Source of the DNA: Tragulus kanchil
Lineage: Eukaryota > Chordata > Mammalia > Artiodactyla > Tragulidae
Length of the DNA: 64,000 bases
Assembly (NCBI GenBank): GCA_022376925.1
Contig: JAIOJX010000003.1
Span: 39,417,874-39,481,873 of the forward strand
Direction: 5' to 3'
The position numbers and the translations under genes were made by a program. Numbering within the stretch: the stretch's first letter is position 1; every line of letters begins with the position of its first letter. The notes under the pieces were generated by a model. That model was not told the origin of the DNA, did no database searches, and saw only the letters and a list, made by a program, of their open reading frames with translations. Positions 48,036-59,670 of the stretch are shown here, in pieces.

Positions 48036-50293
48036 TATGCATCAAAAATGAAAAGATTTGTAATAAGTATTTCTGAGAGACTTTATTTTCTGGAAAGCAG
48101 TTAAAGGTCAATCATCTACAGTCAGTCAATGATGAGATGAACTGGGGCTGATTTCTAGACAGGTCTCTTTCTGATTTGCTCTTATCATTAGTGAGTTGTC
48201 TCCCTGGGATCTTACCTGAAAGCCTGGGAAGGTGACCATACCCCAACCCTACTTTGGAGGTCTCACAATTCATATTTTTAACTTACAAGCTCTGTGAGGA
48301 TGTGATGTTCTGTTAACTTTTAAAGATCTTTGCAGCTTTATGCTGGCTTTTTCTACCTCTTGCCTTCTTCTGCAAATGTCTAAAAGGTCAAAAGTCAGGC
48401 TGAACATTGGCTTACTTCTCTCAAGTTCTCTTTTCTCCTGGACTTTGGCTTCCCAAATCTAGGTTGCCTTGAAAATTTTGAATTCAGTATTTTTACCTTT
48501 AAGCCCAGTGTGACTGCCATAAACTTGAGACTAGTTTTTTATTTGGTTTCAATGCAGCATGACGAGTTTATCAAGGAAAGAGAGGGTAGTGAAGGTGGAG
48601 TCTACCTCAATGCTCTTCTCTTCTCTTCTGGATATTAATTCTTCAATTCAGAATTCTTTGGTTGCTGTCATATGCCGCTTTAGCTGTTTAAAGGTTTACA
48701 TTTTTTGTATCTTTTGTGATTGTCCATACAGAAACCTTGATTTCATATAAACTCTTCCACTGTTCATAAAAGGAGAAGATCTCTATCATTTGTTAAGATT
48801 ATTGAGAATAAAAATGATTTGAAGTGCTTAAAATGTGCTGTTCTGGGCACCATTTCTCAAGGTTCTTATTTATGTCTGCATTTTCAATAAAATTCTAGAT
48901 AATTTTGACATAATTGGTCCAGGAGTCAAAATCTGTATTTTTTTTAAGATTCTATAGGTTAAAACCTCCTATATACCTATTTCCTTGTGATAAAGTAGAT
49001 TTACCTTTTATTGACAACAACATTAAATAGCAAGAAGATGTCTAACATTATCACAAATGTTTTAATTCCTTTTTGAGGGGTAAGAGCATATAAAAGCCAA
49101 AGAATAGAAACTTAGGAAAGGAATAAGAAGGGGATATTCTATTTTCTGGGGTGTTATTTGCCCAAAGATTTTTTCTTATTGCATCAAAAATGAAAAGATT
49201 TGTAATAAGTCTTTCTGAGAGACTTTATTTTCTGAAAGCAGTTAAAGGTCAATCATCTACATTCAGTCAATGATGAGATGAACTGGGGCTGATTTCTAGA
49301 CAGGTCTCTTTCTGATTTGCTCTTATCATTAGTGAGTTGTCTCCCTGGGATCTTACCTGAAAGCCTGGGAAGGTGACCATACCCCAACCCTACTTTGGAG
49401 GTCTCACAATTCATATTTTTAACTTACAAGCTCTGTGAGGATGTGATGTTCTGTTAACTTTTAAAGATCTTTGCAGCTTTATGCTGGCTTTTTCTACCTC
49501 TTGCCTTCTTCTGCAAATGTCTAAAAGGTCAAAAGTCAGGCTGAACATTGGCTTACTTCTCTCAAGTTCTCTTTTCTCCTGGACTTTGGCTTCCCAAATC
49601 TAGGTTGCCTTGAAAATTTTGAATTCAGTATTTTTACCTTTAAGCCCAGTGTGACTGCCATAAACTTGAGACTAGTTTTTTATTTGGTTTCAATGCAGCA
49701 TGACGAGTTTATCAAGGAAAGAGAGGGTAGTGAAGGTGGAGTCTACCTCAATGCTCTTCTCTTCTCTTCTGGATATTAATTCTTCAATTCAGAATTCTTT
49801 GGTTGCTGTCATATGCCGTTTAGCTGTTTAAAGGTTTACATTTTTTGTATCTTTTGTGATTGTCCATACAGAAACCTTGATTTCATATAAACTCTTCCAC
49901 TGTTCATAAAAGGAGAAGATCTCTATCATTTGTTAAGATTATTGAGAATAAAAATGATTTGAAGTGCTTAAAATGTGCTGTTCTGGGCACCATTTCTCAA
50001 GGTTCTTATTTATGTCTGCATTTTCAATAAAATTCTAGATAATTTTGACATAATTGGTCCAGGAGTCAAAATCTGTATTTTTTTTTTAAGATTCTATAGG
50101 TTAAAACCTCCTATATACCTATTTCCTTGTGATAAAGTAGATTTACCTTTTATTGACAACAACATTAAATAGCAAGAAGATGTCTAACATTATCACAAAT
50201 GTTTTAATTCCTTTTTGAGGGGTAAGAGCATATAAAAGCCAAAGAATAGAAACTTAGGAAAGGAATAAGAAGGGGATATTCTATTTTCTGGGG
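48036..50293. repeat. Tandem duplication 16 (1,142-bp offset)
   Basis: Copy A is 48039-49150 and copy B 49181-50293, with 30 bp of filler (49151-49180). Three differences lie within 90 bp of the start of B: A 48069/C 49211, GG/G near 49234, G 48121/T 49262. Two more are GCTTT/GTTT near 48677/49817 and one T-run length. The sequence is non-coding; 48872-48975 faintly resembles MER5. Confidence 0.92.
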
Positions 50294-50563
50294 GTGCAAA
50301 ACTCCCTAAGTTTGAAGTAAATGCATCTCCACTAGCCATGGTCTTGTCAATAGGACTACTTGGTAGCTCCATAGAGGATCCATATTTTCAGGCAATCTGG
50401 GATTCATTCTACATCACTCTGTCTTAAATGTAATTATCATTGAATTGATCCACATTCTATCAAGACACATTCTCAGATGGACACTTTTGATATATAGATC
50501 TTGCAACTTCTGTCTTTATTATTATCTACAAGATGAGATTGTCCAAGGCTGGAATGATTCCCG

Positions 50564-50592
50564 TGTGTGTGTGTGTGTGCATGTGCATGTGA
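50564..50592. repeat. (TG)n microsatellite with TGCATG tail
   Basis: About 8-9 TG units followed by CATGTGCATGTG. Confidence 0.9.
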
Positions 50593-52012
50593 TTTGATTT
50601 TGTTTTAGAATTATTGCAACTGTAGCTCTGCTGGGCTATTTCTACCAATATATAATCTCTCTAAGCCTGTATTTACTCTTGGGTTACATGGAAAGGAAAA
50701 TGCCTAGATTATATGTTGGGGATGAATTGAGATTATCTTTGTGATATTGTTTTATAAATAATAAAACACAAAATTGTTTTATTATTTAAAGAGATAGATA
50801 ATGCAAGCAATAACATAGAAGAATGAAAGCCCAAGATGTGTCAGACATCATTTGCTGTTCAATATGCCTAGAGTGAGATGAATGTAAAAAATATCGGTGA
50901 AACACTGGAAAAGGGGATTGGAGTCCAACATTAAAGTTTGATTGCCAAGCCAAACTTACAATTAAGGCAAATGATTAGCTTATGGATAAAGGGTTGATGT
51001 GATAAGAAAAAATTATATGGTATTAGGTATAAGATGTCCTTGACAAGAACAATGAAGAATTAAGTAGTTATTGAAATATTCTAGGTGAGAAGTAATGAGA
51101 CTCTTACTTGGAGAGGTAGAAATGGAAAAGAGGGGACATTTGAGAGAGAGACGTCGAGGGACAGACTGAATGAATCTCAGATATGAAGGACTGATTAATA
51201 GGAATATTTGTACTGTCTTTGCTCCTTCTAAGTTTTCTTGACTGAAAGAATTAAAAGAACTAGGGAACACACGTATGGCCCCAAATCTCAAACTTATATC
51301 TGGTTCAGTACTTTCTTTATTGCTGTACGATTTCAAAAGATATTTCTGTGTTACTAGGCAGTTTTCTCCCCCCTTGAATTGCCCTTACATGTGTGCACGC
51401 ATTGTTTAAAATTATACTATTAGATATTCAGTATTATTTATGAGCCAAGATTCCAACTTCCATGTGTTCACTTTTATATAAAGCACATTTACAGAATTTT
51501 TCTGACACGACATTATATCACATATGTAAGGACTAAATCTGGAAAAGTTTAACAGATAAAATCCATTCTTCCAATTATACACAAGGAATTAACACAGGCA
51601 ACTCCCATTAATGTTAATCATTCAATTCCTTGGCCATCAAAGTTTCAGCACATTCAGAGGGAGAGGTCACACATGAAGAGGAAGAATAAAGGCACCGAAA
51701 TCATTTCCATACAGTGTATTGTATGAGCCATTAAAGAACGTCTAGAAGTTACTTGTAAGATGAAGGGATTTTTTTCTCTTTTTCTAGCATAAAAGCTACA
51801 GAGCAACACTTCCTTCTTAAATCTCAGAACTGCTCTGGCTGAGACGACCTCCCATCTGTGCTCTGACTTGGCAAGACTTGTGCTCTTGGTTATGTCATCT
51901 GTGCATATTCAATGACTTCTCCATCATCGAGTATTTCATTAAAACACTTTCTATGCTTCAGAAATAGTCATAGCCACTGATCACTGAACAGCCAATCTAT
52001 GCTAGTTGCCTT
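50593..52012. other. Non-coding stretch, possible L2
   Basis: At 51050-51230, GTAGTTATTGAAATATTCTA, AGGTGAGAAGTAATGAGACT and GAGAGGTAGAAATGG loosely follow sense L2. The opposite strand carries a 107-codon frame (51013-51336) with no other support. The rest is unassigned. Confidence 0.4.
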
Positions 52013-52217
52013 AGACCAAAGCTTTTTGAAGAGTGGTACCTAGACCATTAGCATCACTTGAGAACCTGTTGGAAATTCTAATTCTTTGCTGCTACTCCTG
52101 AGCTGAAAAATATGAACATTGAGGGCTGGGGCTCAGAAACCCATCTTAACAAGGCTGCAGGTGACTCGAATGAACTCTGAAGTTTGAGAACCACTGTTTT
52201 AGATGCAGCTCCAGTTA
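52013..52217 (-). mobile_element. MER5A-like hAT remnant (copy 53185-53389)
   Basis: On the minus strand it reads CAGTGGTTCTCAAACTTC, GAGTCACCTGCAGCC, GTTTCTGAGCCCCAGCCC and ends near TGGTACCACTCTTCAAAA. This is the MER5A order. On the plus strand the end is TTTGAGAACCACTG. Confidence 0.66.
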
Positions 52218-52218
52218 T

Positions 52219-52437
52219 AGTGGGCTTCCCTGGTGACTCAGTGGAAAAGAACTTGCCTGACAACATAGGAGATGTGAAGGTCGATCCTTGGGCCAGGAAG
52301 ATCCCTTGGAGAAGGAAATGGCAACCCACTCCAGGATTCTGGCCTTGGAAGTTCCATCAACAGAGGAGCCTAGTGGGCTACAGTCCATGGAGTTGCAAAG
52401 AGTTGGACACTATGTAGTGACTGAGTAGTCACACACA
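52219..52437 (+). mobile_element. Bov-tA SINE (copy 53391-53609)
   Basis: GGGCTTCCCTGGTGACTCAG, AAAGAACTTGCCTGACAAC, GAAGATCCCTTGGAGAAGG, ACCCACTCCAGGATTC, CAAAGAGTTGGACACTATG. The B-box is altered (AGGTCGATCC). No clear target-site duplication is seen; related MER5A sequence lies on both sides. Confidence 0.87.
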
Positions 52438-52560
52438 TTCCTGAGTTACGGAGTTAGAACATTGATAGTTGGGGCCCAGAAACCTATCTTTTCATAAGTC
52501 TGTGTGTGATTCTAATAAATGCTGAAGTTTAAGAACCATTGTTTTACATGTATCTCTAAT
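52438..52560 (-). mobile_element. Second MER5A-like half element (copy 53610-53733)
   Basis: TTCCTGAGTTACGG, AGAACATTGATAGTTGGGGC, CCAGAAACCTATCTT, TGCTGAAGTTTAAGAACC aligns to 52097-52217 at roughly 75% by eye. Similarity continues past the AACCA(C/T)TG end. It looks like an old repeat of the same end, on the other side of the Bov-tA. Confidence 0.52.
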
Positions 52561-53822
52561 ATGTGTGCCTGTTAGAGTTATCTTTTATGATCTCAAAGCT
52601 GGGTCAGAGAGAAATAACATGAGTTGTCCCAAATCAGTCAGGTCTAGAAAAATTTTAAAATGCAAAAAATTTTCTGACACGACATTATATCACATATGTA
52701 AGGACTAAATCTGGAAAAGTTTAACAGATAAAATCCATTCTTCCAATTATACACAAGGAATTAACACAGGCAACTCCCATTAATGTTAATCATTCAATTC
52801 CTTGGCCATCAAAGTTTCAGCACATTCAGAGGGAGAGGTCACACATGAAGAGGAAGAATAAAGGCACCGAAATCATTTCCATACAGTGTATTGTATGAGC
52901 CATTAAAGAACGTCTAGAAGTTACTTGTAAGATGAAGGGATTTTTTTCTCTTTTTCTAGCATAAAAGCTACAGAGCAACACTTCCTTCTTAAATCTCAGA
53001 ACTGCTCTGGCTGAGACGACCTCCCATCTGTGCTCTGACTTGGCAAGACTTGTGCTCTTGGTTATGTCATCTGTGCATATTCAATGACTTCTCCATCATC
53101 GAGTATTTCATTAAAACACTTTCTATGCTTCAGAAATAGTCATAGCCACTGATCACTGAACAGCCAATCTATGCTAGTTGCCTTAGACCAAAGCTTTTTG
53201 AAGAGTGGTACCTAGACCATTAGCATCACTTGAGAACCTGTTGGAAATTCTAATTCTTTGCTGCTACTCCTGAGCTGAAAAATATGAACATTGAGGGCTG
53301 GGGCTCAGAAACCCATCTTAACAAGGCTGCAGGTGACTCGAATGAACTCTGAAGTTTGAGAACCACTGTTTTAGATGCAGCTCCAGTTATAGTGGGCTTC
53401 CCTGGTGACTCAGTGGAAAAGAACTTGCCTGACAACATAGGAGGTGTGAAGGTCGATCCTTGGGCCAGGAAGATCCCTTGGAGAAGGAAATGGCAACCCA
53501 CTCCAGGATTCTGGCCTTGGAAGTTCCATCAACAGAGGAGCCTAGTGGGCTACAGTCCATGGAGTTGCAAAGAGTTGGACACTATGTAGTGACTGAGTAG
53601 TCACACACATTCCTGAGTTACGGAGTTAGAACATTGATAGTTGGGGCCCAGAAACCTATCTTTTCATAAGTCTGTGTGTGATTCTAATAAATGCTGAAGT
53701 TTAAGAACCATTGTTTTACATGTATCTCTAATATGTGTGCCTGTTAGGAGTTATCTTTTATGATCTCAAAGCTGGGTCAGAGAGAAATAACATGAGTTGT
53801 CCCAAATCAGTCAGGTCTAGAA

Positions 53823-54296
53823 TCTCAAAAGCAGGTTTTAACATGCTTCACACCTCTATAGTACATATTGACTGAGGACTAAATATACACAACGTCACAG
53901 AAGAACAAGGCTCTGCTGTTATATCGTGAAGCCACTGGACAACATATTTGGCTCCATTGCACATGTTTCTTCATACACAAGTTAGGCTTCAGGATCATTT
54001 ACCTCTGTGTATGTGAGATCAGCCAACCAATACATGAACACCTAGGGCTATGAGACAAGAGACTAAGCTGTGCTAGGTGACTAGGAAGATAAATGACTAG
54101 AAAATACATTTCTAAAAAAAGTCATGTACATATAAACGTAACATGTCTTGATAAATTGATTTGTCTTCTCTTTTATCATCTTTAATATGTAACTCTCCAT
54201 TGAATAATACTAAGAGGTTTCCGTGGTCTTGGCTGAATTGAGATGTTTGGTTTTAGCAATGAATGCACCTTGGACAAGTGTGAATTTTCAGTCCCT
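53823..54296. other. Non-coding stretch, nothing recognised
   Basis: No element, RNA or gene was recognised in about 470 bp. Confidence 0.45.
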
Positions 54297-54308
54297 AATC
54301 CCTAGCTT

Positions 54309-54526
54309 GGGGCTTCCCTGGTGGCTCAGTGGTAAAGAATCCACCTTCATTACAGAAGACACAAGAGTCATAGGTTTGATCCCTGGGTCAGGACAATCCC
54401 CTGGAGGAGGGCATGGCATGCCAGTCCTATATTCTTGCTGGGAAAGTTCCAAGGACCAAGGAGCCTGGAAGGCTACAGTTCATGAGGTCACAAAGAGTCG
54501 GACACTACTGAAGCGATTTAGCATTC
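54309..54526 (+). mobile_element. Bov-tA SINE with 12-bp target-site duplication
   Basis: GGGGCTTCCCTGGTGGCTCA head, AGGTTTGATCCCTGGG B-box, CTGGAGGAGGGCATGGCATG, GGCTACAGTTCATGAGG and CAAAGAGTCGGACACTACTG. AATCCCTAGCTT flanks it at 54297-54308 and 54527-54538. Confidence 0.9.
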
Positions 54527-54574
54527 AATCCCTAGCTTACTTCTCTTTCTCTTATAGGAATTACATTTACCTCT

Positions 54575-54762
54575 GAGTTGGGACTATCTCCTGGAGGAGG
54601 GCATGGCAACCCTCTCCAGTACTCTTGCCTGGAAAATTCCATGGACAGAGGAGCCTGGCAGGCTATAGTTCATAGGATCACAGGCTATAGTTCATAGGGT
54701 CACAGGCTATAGTTCATAGGGTCACAGAGAGTTGGACACAACTAAAATGACTAAGCAGCAGC
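54575..54762 (+). mobile_element. Bov-A SINE, 5'-truncated, internally expanded
   Basis: CTCCTGGAGGAGGGCATGGC, AACCCTCTCCAGTACTCTTG, CATGGACAGAGGAGCCTGGC, then a 22-bp triplication, then GAGTTGGACACAACTAAAAT. It shares the GGAGGAGGGCATGGCA variant with its neighbour 54309-54526, so the two may be of one subfamily. Confidence 0.82.
54659..54724. repeat. 22-bp x 3 tandem repeat within SINE
   Basis: The copies are 54659-54680, 54681-54702 and 54703-54724. Each begins CAGGCTATAG and ends GGTCA (first copy GATCA). Only one base differs among the three. Confidence 0.96.
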
Positions 54763-56340
54763 AGCTGGGAAAACCTATACATTTCACTAACCTCTTCCTT
54801 AAAGAAAACAATTTTTTGTAAAAGTTTAGTTTCTGCTTCACTAGATTTTCTTGAAAACCTATTATGTTTCTTGTACTGTGCCCAGGAAGGAATCTAAGTA
54901 GTAACCACTAGATCATACACATTCTCTCCCTTATGGCTTTTTTCTGGTAGAGAAAGTAAAGCATACACACCCAGTGAATGGAAAACTGAAGCAACACTGT
55001 AAGAAATTTCATGCAGGGGGATATTGCTCTTAGAATTACTCAGATTTGGGGACTGCAGGGAGATGTTTGGGTTAGTGTGATCTTGGAATAATTTGTCCTG
55101 AAAGTTGAAAGCCTAGGGAGGTCTCAGAGACAAAGAGAAGGGAGGAAAGAGGGCAAGGGCTGCAGTCCACTTGGGCAGTGACTCTTACCCCATAATGGTC
55201 CCTGGATCTTCTCTGATCTGATTCTCAGGGAAACACTGAAATGTGATTGTGCATATATGCAGCCCAGCAGTTGCGAGCTAGTGCTAATCGACACATTCAT
55301 TCTATGTTTTGTTTTGTTTTTTTTTTTTTTAAGATTCTGTTTTCTGTCTAGTTAACCTGGAATCAGTATTCAGAGGTAAGAGAAAGAGCGGTCCATTTCT
55401 CTGAGAGCACTGCTGACTTATGTAAAATAACTAACCTGACTTCATGGGACACAAATGAAGTGGGTGAGGGAAATGCCAATTGGTGAGGAAGCCACAGAGG
55501 CAGGATTTAAAGCTGGTGTGGATTCGTCCTGCCCTGGGAAAACTGAGCCAGGAGGCTCTCCAGGCCCCATGCTCATCTGTATGCAGTGGCAGTTTGTGTT
55601 CATGCCATGGGCGAACTGAAGAGCCTGCAGCTCATGCCAAGAGCTCCTCCTGAAAGCAATTATCAGGATTCACCATATGATTTCAATTCTTTGTGGACTA
55701 TAAAAGAGACACTTCACCATTTTTTGAAAGGGATATGAGCAGGAATGTTAGTAGCTTATGCATTATTTAGAACCTGCCATCCTGCCTTGGTCTCACAAAG
55801 GAGAATGACAGCATTGTCACGGGTGGTTTTGATGTCTGTGATGGAGGAAATAGAGATGTTGAATTTCGTATCTTTTCTGAATTAACCTGTAATCTGGTGA
55901 CCTATAATTAGTTTGCTGAAAATCAGAAGCCCTCAATTGTTTTTCCACCCATCACTGACGAAAAGTGTCTGCTATCTAATTATATTTTAAAAATCACATT
56001 GCATATACGTTTGAGAAATATAGTCTAATGATAACAAAATGATTAACTCCAGCTCATATTTTAACCAAAGCCATGTATATGAAAGATTACAGGACATTGT
56101 GTGGACATAGCTGATAGCAGTATTTGACTCACTCCTATTTCCAGCTGTGCCACATACAGTTATTTTGCTTTGTTTGGAAACATTTTCAGTGAGGTATTTG
56201 GACATTTGGATAAGACTGTTTCCTCAAGATATGTTAGTAAAATTGCTTGTCTGCTATACCATCGTATAGTTTAATAGCTCCTCTCTTTCCTTACCTGTGG
56301 CCATTTATGAATCTTTTTTTCTGTTCTTAAGAGGTAAGAA
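54763..56340. other. Non-coding stretch
   Basis: A T-run lies at about 55313-55331. The part 55400-55760 is less AT-rich and contains a TATA-like CTATAAAAG near 55700, but no ORF, exon or promoter context supports it. Nothing else was recognised. Confidence 0.42.
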
Positions 56341-56453
56341 GCTTCACTCCAGTATTCTTGCCTGGAGAATTCCATGGACAGGGGAGCCTAGTGGATCACA
56401 GTTCATGGGGTTGCAAAGAGTCAGACCTGACTTAGTGACTAAACAACAAAAAG
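56341..56453 (+). mobile_element. Bov-A SINE 3' half
   Basis: CACTCCAGTATTCTTGCCTG, GAGAATTCCATGGACAGG, GTTCATGGGGTTGCAAAGAG, GACTAAACAACAAAAAGG. The head is absent. Confidence 0.75.
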
Positions 56454-56742
56454 GAGAACATTGGTTATTATTATTATTTTTTTAAGAGTTTACTTCTCAC
56501 AGCAGTTTTAGATTTATATAATAGTATTGAAGGAAGATATAGATTTCCCATGTGCCCTTTGTCCCCCACATTGCATAGCACCCTTTATTATCAACATCAC
56601 TTACCAGAGTGTTATGTGTGTATATATATATATTTTTTTTCTTTTTTACCAAGGATGCATGCACATCAACACATCATAGTCACTAAAAATACATCGTTTT
56701 ACCTTAGGGTTCATTTTTTCTTTTTTAGAGTTTTACTTATTG

Positions 56743-59013
56743 TTTCTTTGACCCATTTTGTTGGCTTTCCCTACTGACTTGGGAGGATTGTATCTGTATC
56801 GTCACTATTGTATTTCAACATCTAGCGTAGAGCAGAACAAATTTCTTCAATAAGTATTTGTTGCAGGTTGACTAAAGATACTGAATGTAAGTGTCTCACA
56901 TTGTCTCTAGGGTTCACACTTGATGTTGTGCATTCTGTGATTTTGGACAAATACATATGACATATATCCATTATTATAATGCAGAGTAGTTATACTCCCT
57001 TAAAAAGTCTCAGTGCTCTGCCTATTTATGTATTTCCCATTCTTCAGCAACCATGGGACTTTCATTGTCTCCATTGCTTTTTCCCAGCATGTCACATAGT
57101 TAAAAACCATCCAGTATGGAGTCTTCTCTTCACTTAATAATACTTAATGTATTTGTTTCCTTCATGTCCTTTCATGGTTTAACCAATAACAAACTGTCTT
57201 GATTGCTGTAGGTTTATAGGACTTCGTGAAATGGATTGGTATCAGTCCTCCAGCTTTGTTATTCTTCAATATTGTGTAGACTATTCTGGGTTTTCTGTGT
57301 TTCACATAGCATTAGAATCGGTTTGTTTGTATTTAAACATTTATTTATTTTTTGGGGGGCGGGTTGGGGAGGGAGGGAGTGGGCGGGCCACTTCTATTGG
57401 TCTTTCATTTGTCTATTTTTATCCGTCTTTGTTATTTGGCTCCTGTGGGCCTCCCATCGCAGTGGCGTCTGTTGTCACAGAGCGCATGTGCTCCAGAGCT
57501 CCGGCTCGGTAATTGGACACATCGGTCCAGCCGCTCCGCGGCACGTGGGATCCTCCCAGGCTAGGGATCGAACCAGCGCCCCTTGCGCTGCAAGGCGGTG
57601 TCCTTACCCACTGGACCACCAGGGAAGCCCGGTTTGTTTGTATTTATAAAATACCTTGATGATTTTTTGATTGGTATTGCATTGAACCAGCAGACCAGTT
57701 TGGAAGAACTGACATATTGACAGTAATGAGTCCTTCAGTCCAGAAATGTGCAGGATTTCTCCATTTATGTAGTTTTCCATTGATTTCATTTAAGAGTTCT
57801 GTAGTTTTCATCATATACACCTTATATATTCTTTTCTTGATTTATATCTATGTATTTTAAATTTGTAAGGGCTTCCTGGGTTGCTCACCTGATAAAATTT
57901 CTTTGACCCATTTTGTTGGCTTTCCCTACTATGGGGTTATTTCAAAAATCTAGCGGAGCAGAACAAATTTCTTCAATAAGTATTTGTTGCAGGTTGACTA
58001 AAGATACTGAATGTAAGTGTCTCACATTGTCTCTAGGGTTCACACTTGATGTTGTGCATTCTGTGATTTTGGACAAATACATATGACATATATCCATTAT
58101 TATAATGCAGAGTAGTTATACTCCCTTAAAAAGTCTCAGTGCTCTGCCTATTTATGTATTTCCCATTCTTCAGCAACCATGGGACTTTCATTGTCTCCAT
58201 TGCTTTTTCCCAGCATGTCACATAGTTAAAAACCATCCAGTATGGAGTCTTCTCTTCACTTAATAATACTTAATGTATTTGTTTCCTTCATGTCCTTTCA
58301 TGGTTTAACCAATAACAAACTGTCTTGATTGCTGTAGGTTTATAGGACTTCGTGAAATGGATTGGTATCAGTCCTCCAGCTTTGTTATTCTTCAATATTG
58401 TGTAGACTATTCTGGGTTTTCTGTGTTTCACATAGCATTAGAATCGGTTTGTTTGTATTTAAACATTTATTTATTTTTTGGGGGGCGGGTTGGGGAGGGA
58501 GGGAGTGGGCGGGCCACTTCTATTGGTCTTTCATTTGTCTATTTTTATCCGTCTTTGTTATTTGGCTCCTGTGGGCCTCCCATCGCAGTGGCGTCTGTTG
58601 TCACAGAGCGCATGTGCTCCAGAGCTCCGGCTCGGTAATTGGACACATCGGTCCAGCCGCTCCGCGGCACGTGGGATCCTCCCAGGCTAGGGATCGAACC
58701 AGCGCCCCTTGCGCTGCAAGGCGGTGTCCTTACCCACTGGACCACCAGGGAAGCCCGGTTTGTTTGTATTTATAAAATACCTTGATGATTTTTTGATTGG
58801 TATTGCATTGAACCAGCAGACCAGTTTGGAAGAACTGACATATTGACAGTAATGAGTCCTTCAGTCCAGAAATGTGCAGGATTTCTCCATTTATGTAGTT
58901 TTCCATTGATTTCATTTAAGAGTTCTGTAGTTTTCATCATATACACCTTATATATTCTTTTCTTGATTTATATCTATGTATTTTAAATTTGTAAGGGCTT
59001 CCTGGGTTGCTCA
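56743..59013. repeat. Tandem duplication 18 (1,155 then 1,126-bp offset)
   Basis: Copy A is 56743-57887 and copy B 57898-59013, with 10 bp of filler. Near the start of B (about 57932-57955) the text ATGGGGTTATTTCAAAAATC replaces a ~50-bp part of A (about 56776-56825), making B 29 bp shorter. Beyond that the copies appear identical. Confidence 0.93.
57336..57629 (-). mobile_element. Variant CHR-type SINE, CpG-rich, 17-bp target-site duplication (copy 58462-58755; part 59868-59967)
   Basis: The tail side is ACATTTATTTATTTTTTGGG. The body has GGCCACTTCTATTGGTC, ATCGCAGTGGCGTCTGTTG, TAATTGGACACATCGG and CCAGCCGCTCCGCGGCACG. The head is GGGATCGAACCAGCGCCCC .. CCACCAGGGAAGCCC. CGGTTTGTTTGTATTTA flanks it at 57319-57335 and 57630-57646. 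Its many CpGs suggest recent insertion into the L1. Confidence 0.86.
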
Positions 59014-59211
59014 GTAATAAAGAATTCACCTGCCAATGCAAGAGACCTGGTTTTCGTCCCTGGGTCAGGAAGATACCCCAGAGAGTGAAATGGCAACCCA
59101 CTTCAGTATTCTTGCTTGGGAAATCTCATGGGAAGAGGAGCCTGGTACACTACAGTACATGGGGTAGCAAAAGAGCCTGACACAGCTTAGCAATTAAAAA
59201 AACAACAACAA
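58995..59211 (+). mobile_element. Bov-tA SINE in L1 (copy 60207-60423; stub 57869-57887)
   Basis: GGGCTTCCTGGGTTGCTCAG, AAAGAATTCACCTGCCAATG, GGTTTTCGTCCCTGGG, ACCCACTTCAGTATTCTTGC, AGCCTGACACAGCTTAGC, ending in an A-rich AACAACAACAAATG. The stub at 57869-57887 is cut by the duplication 18 junction. Confidence 0.87.
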
Positions 59212-59670
59212 ATGTAAATTTCTAGGTGTTAATGTACATCTTTTAATGTTTTAAATGTAAATGGTATTATGTTTTAAGTGGTATTGTGTTTTAAATATCA
59301 AATGCCACTTGTTCATTATTAGTATATAGAAAAGCAATCAACTCTTACAGATTAACTTTGTATCTTAAAACCTTGCTCTAATGGCTTTCTATTTCCAGGA
59401 GGTTTTTTTCTGATTCTTTTGGATTTTCTACATAGATGATCCTGTCATCTGTGAAAAAAGACAGTTTTATGTCTTCCTTTACAGTAGGAATACCTTTAAT
59501 TTTCTTCTCGGCCATATTGCATTAGCAAGGAGTTACAATAGAAGGTTCAAATGGAATGGATGTTGAGAGGGGGTGTCCTTGCCTTGTATCTCATCTTAAT
59601 GTGAAATCTTTGAGTTTTCACCATTAAGTATGAGCTGTATCTTATGAACATACCATAGCTTTATTAATTT

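Larger units (their letters stand above)
51498..53822. repeat. Tandem duplication 17 (1,172-bp offset)
   Basis: Copy A is 51498-52649 and copy B 52670-53822, with 20 bp of A/T-rich filler. Differences: A 52270/G 53442 in the Bov-tA head and one extra G (GTTAGAG versus GTTAGGAG) near 52577/53750. It holds the MER5A and Bov-tA cluster. Confidence 0.93.
56465..59670 (-). mobile_element. Old L1, antisense, with SINE insertions and internal jump
   Basis: 3' UTR landmarks: CACATTGCATAGCACCC, ATCAACATCACTTACCAGAG, CACACTTGATGTTGTGCATT, AGTCTCAGTGCTCTGCC. Near 57195 it jumps to ORF2-side sequence: GATTGCTGTAGGTTTATAGG, CAGTCCTCCAGCTTTGTTAT, GGTATTGCATTGAACC, GATCCTGTCATCTGTG, GGGGGTGTCCTTGCCTTG. Duplications 18 and 19 multiply parts of it. 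Confidence 0.68.

Noticed and set aside
55690..55710. TATA-like CTATAAAAG as a promoter
   Set aside because: There is no initiator, downstream exon or ORF. One such match is expected by chance in AT-rich DNA of this length.
57340..57629. Possible CpG island
   Set aside because: The CpGs are confined to the young SINE and end exactly at its target-site duplication.
57236..57649. 137-codon plus-strand frame (copy 58362-58775) and similar 138-codon frame at 11516-11932
   Set aside because: Both run through the variant CHR SINE. The shared protein text (GQGSNRCP/ QARDRTSAP-like) comes from the repeat, not from a gene family.
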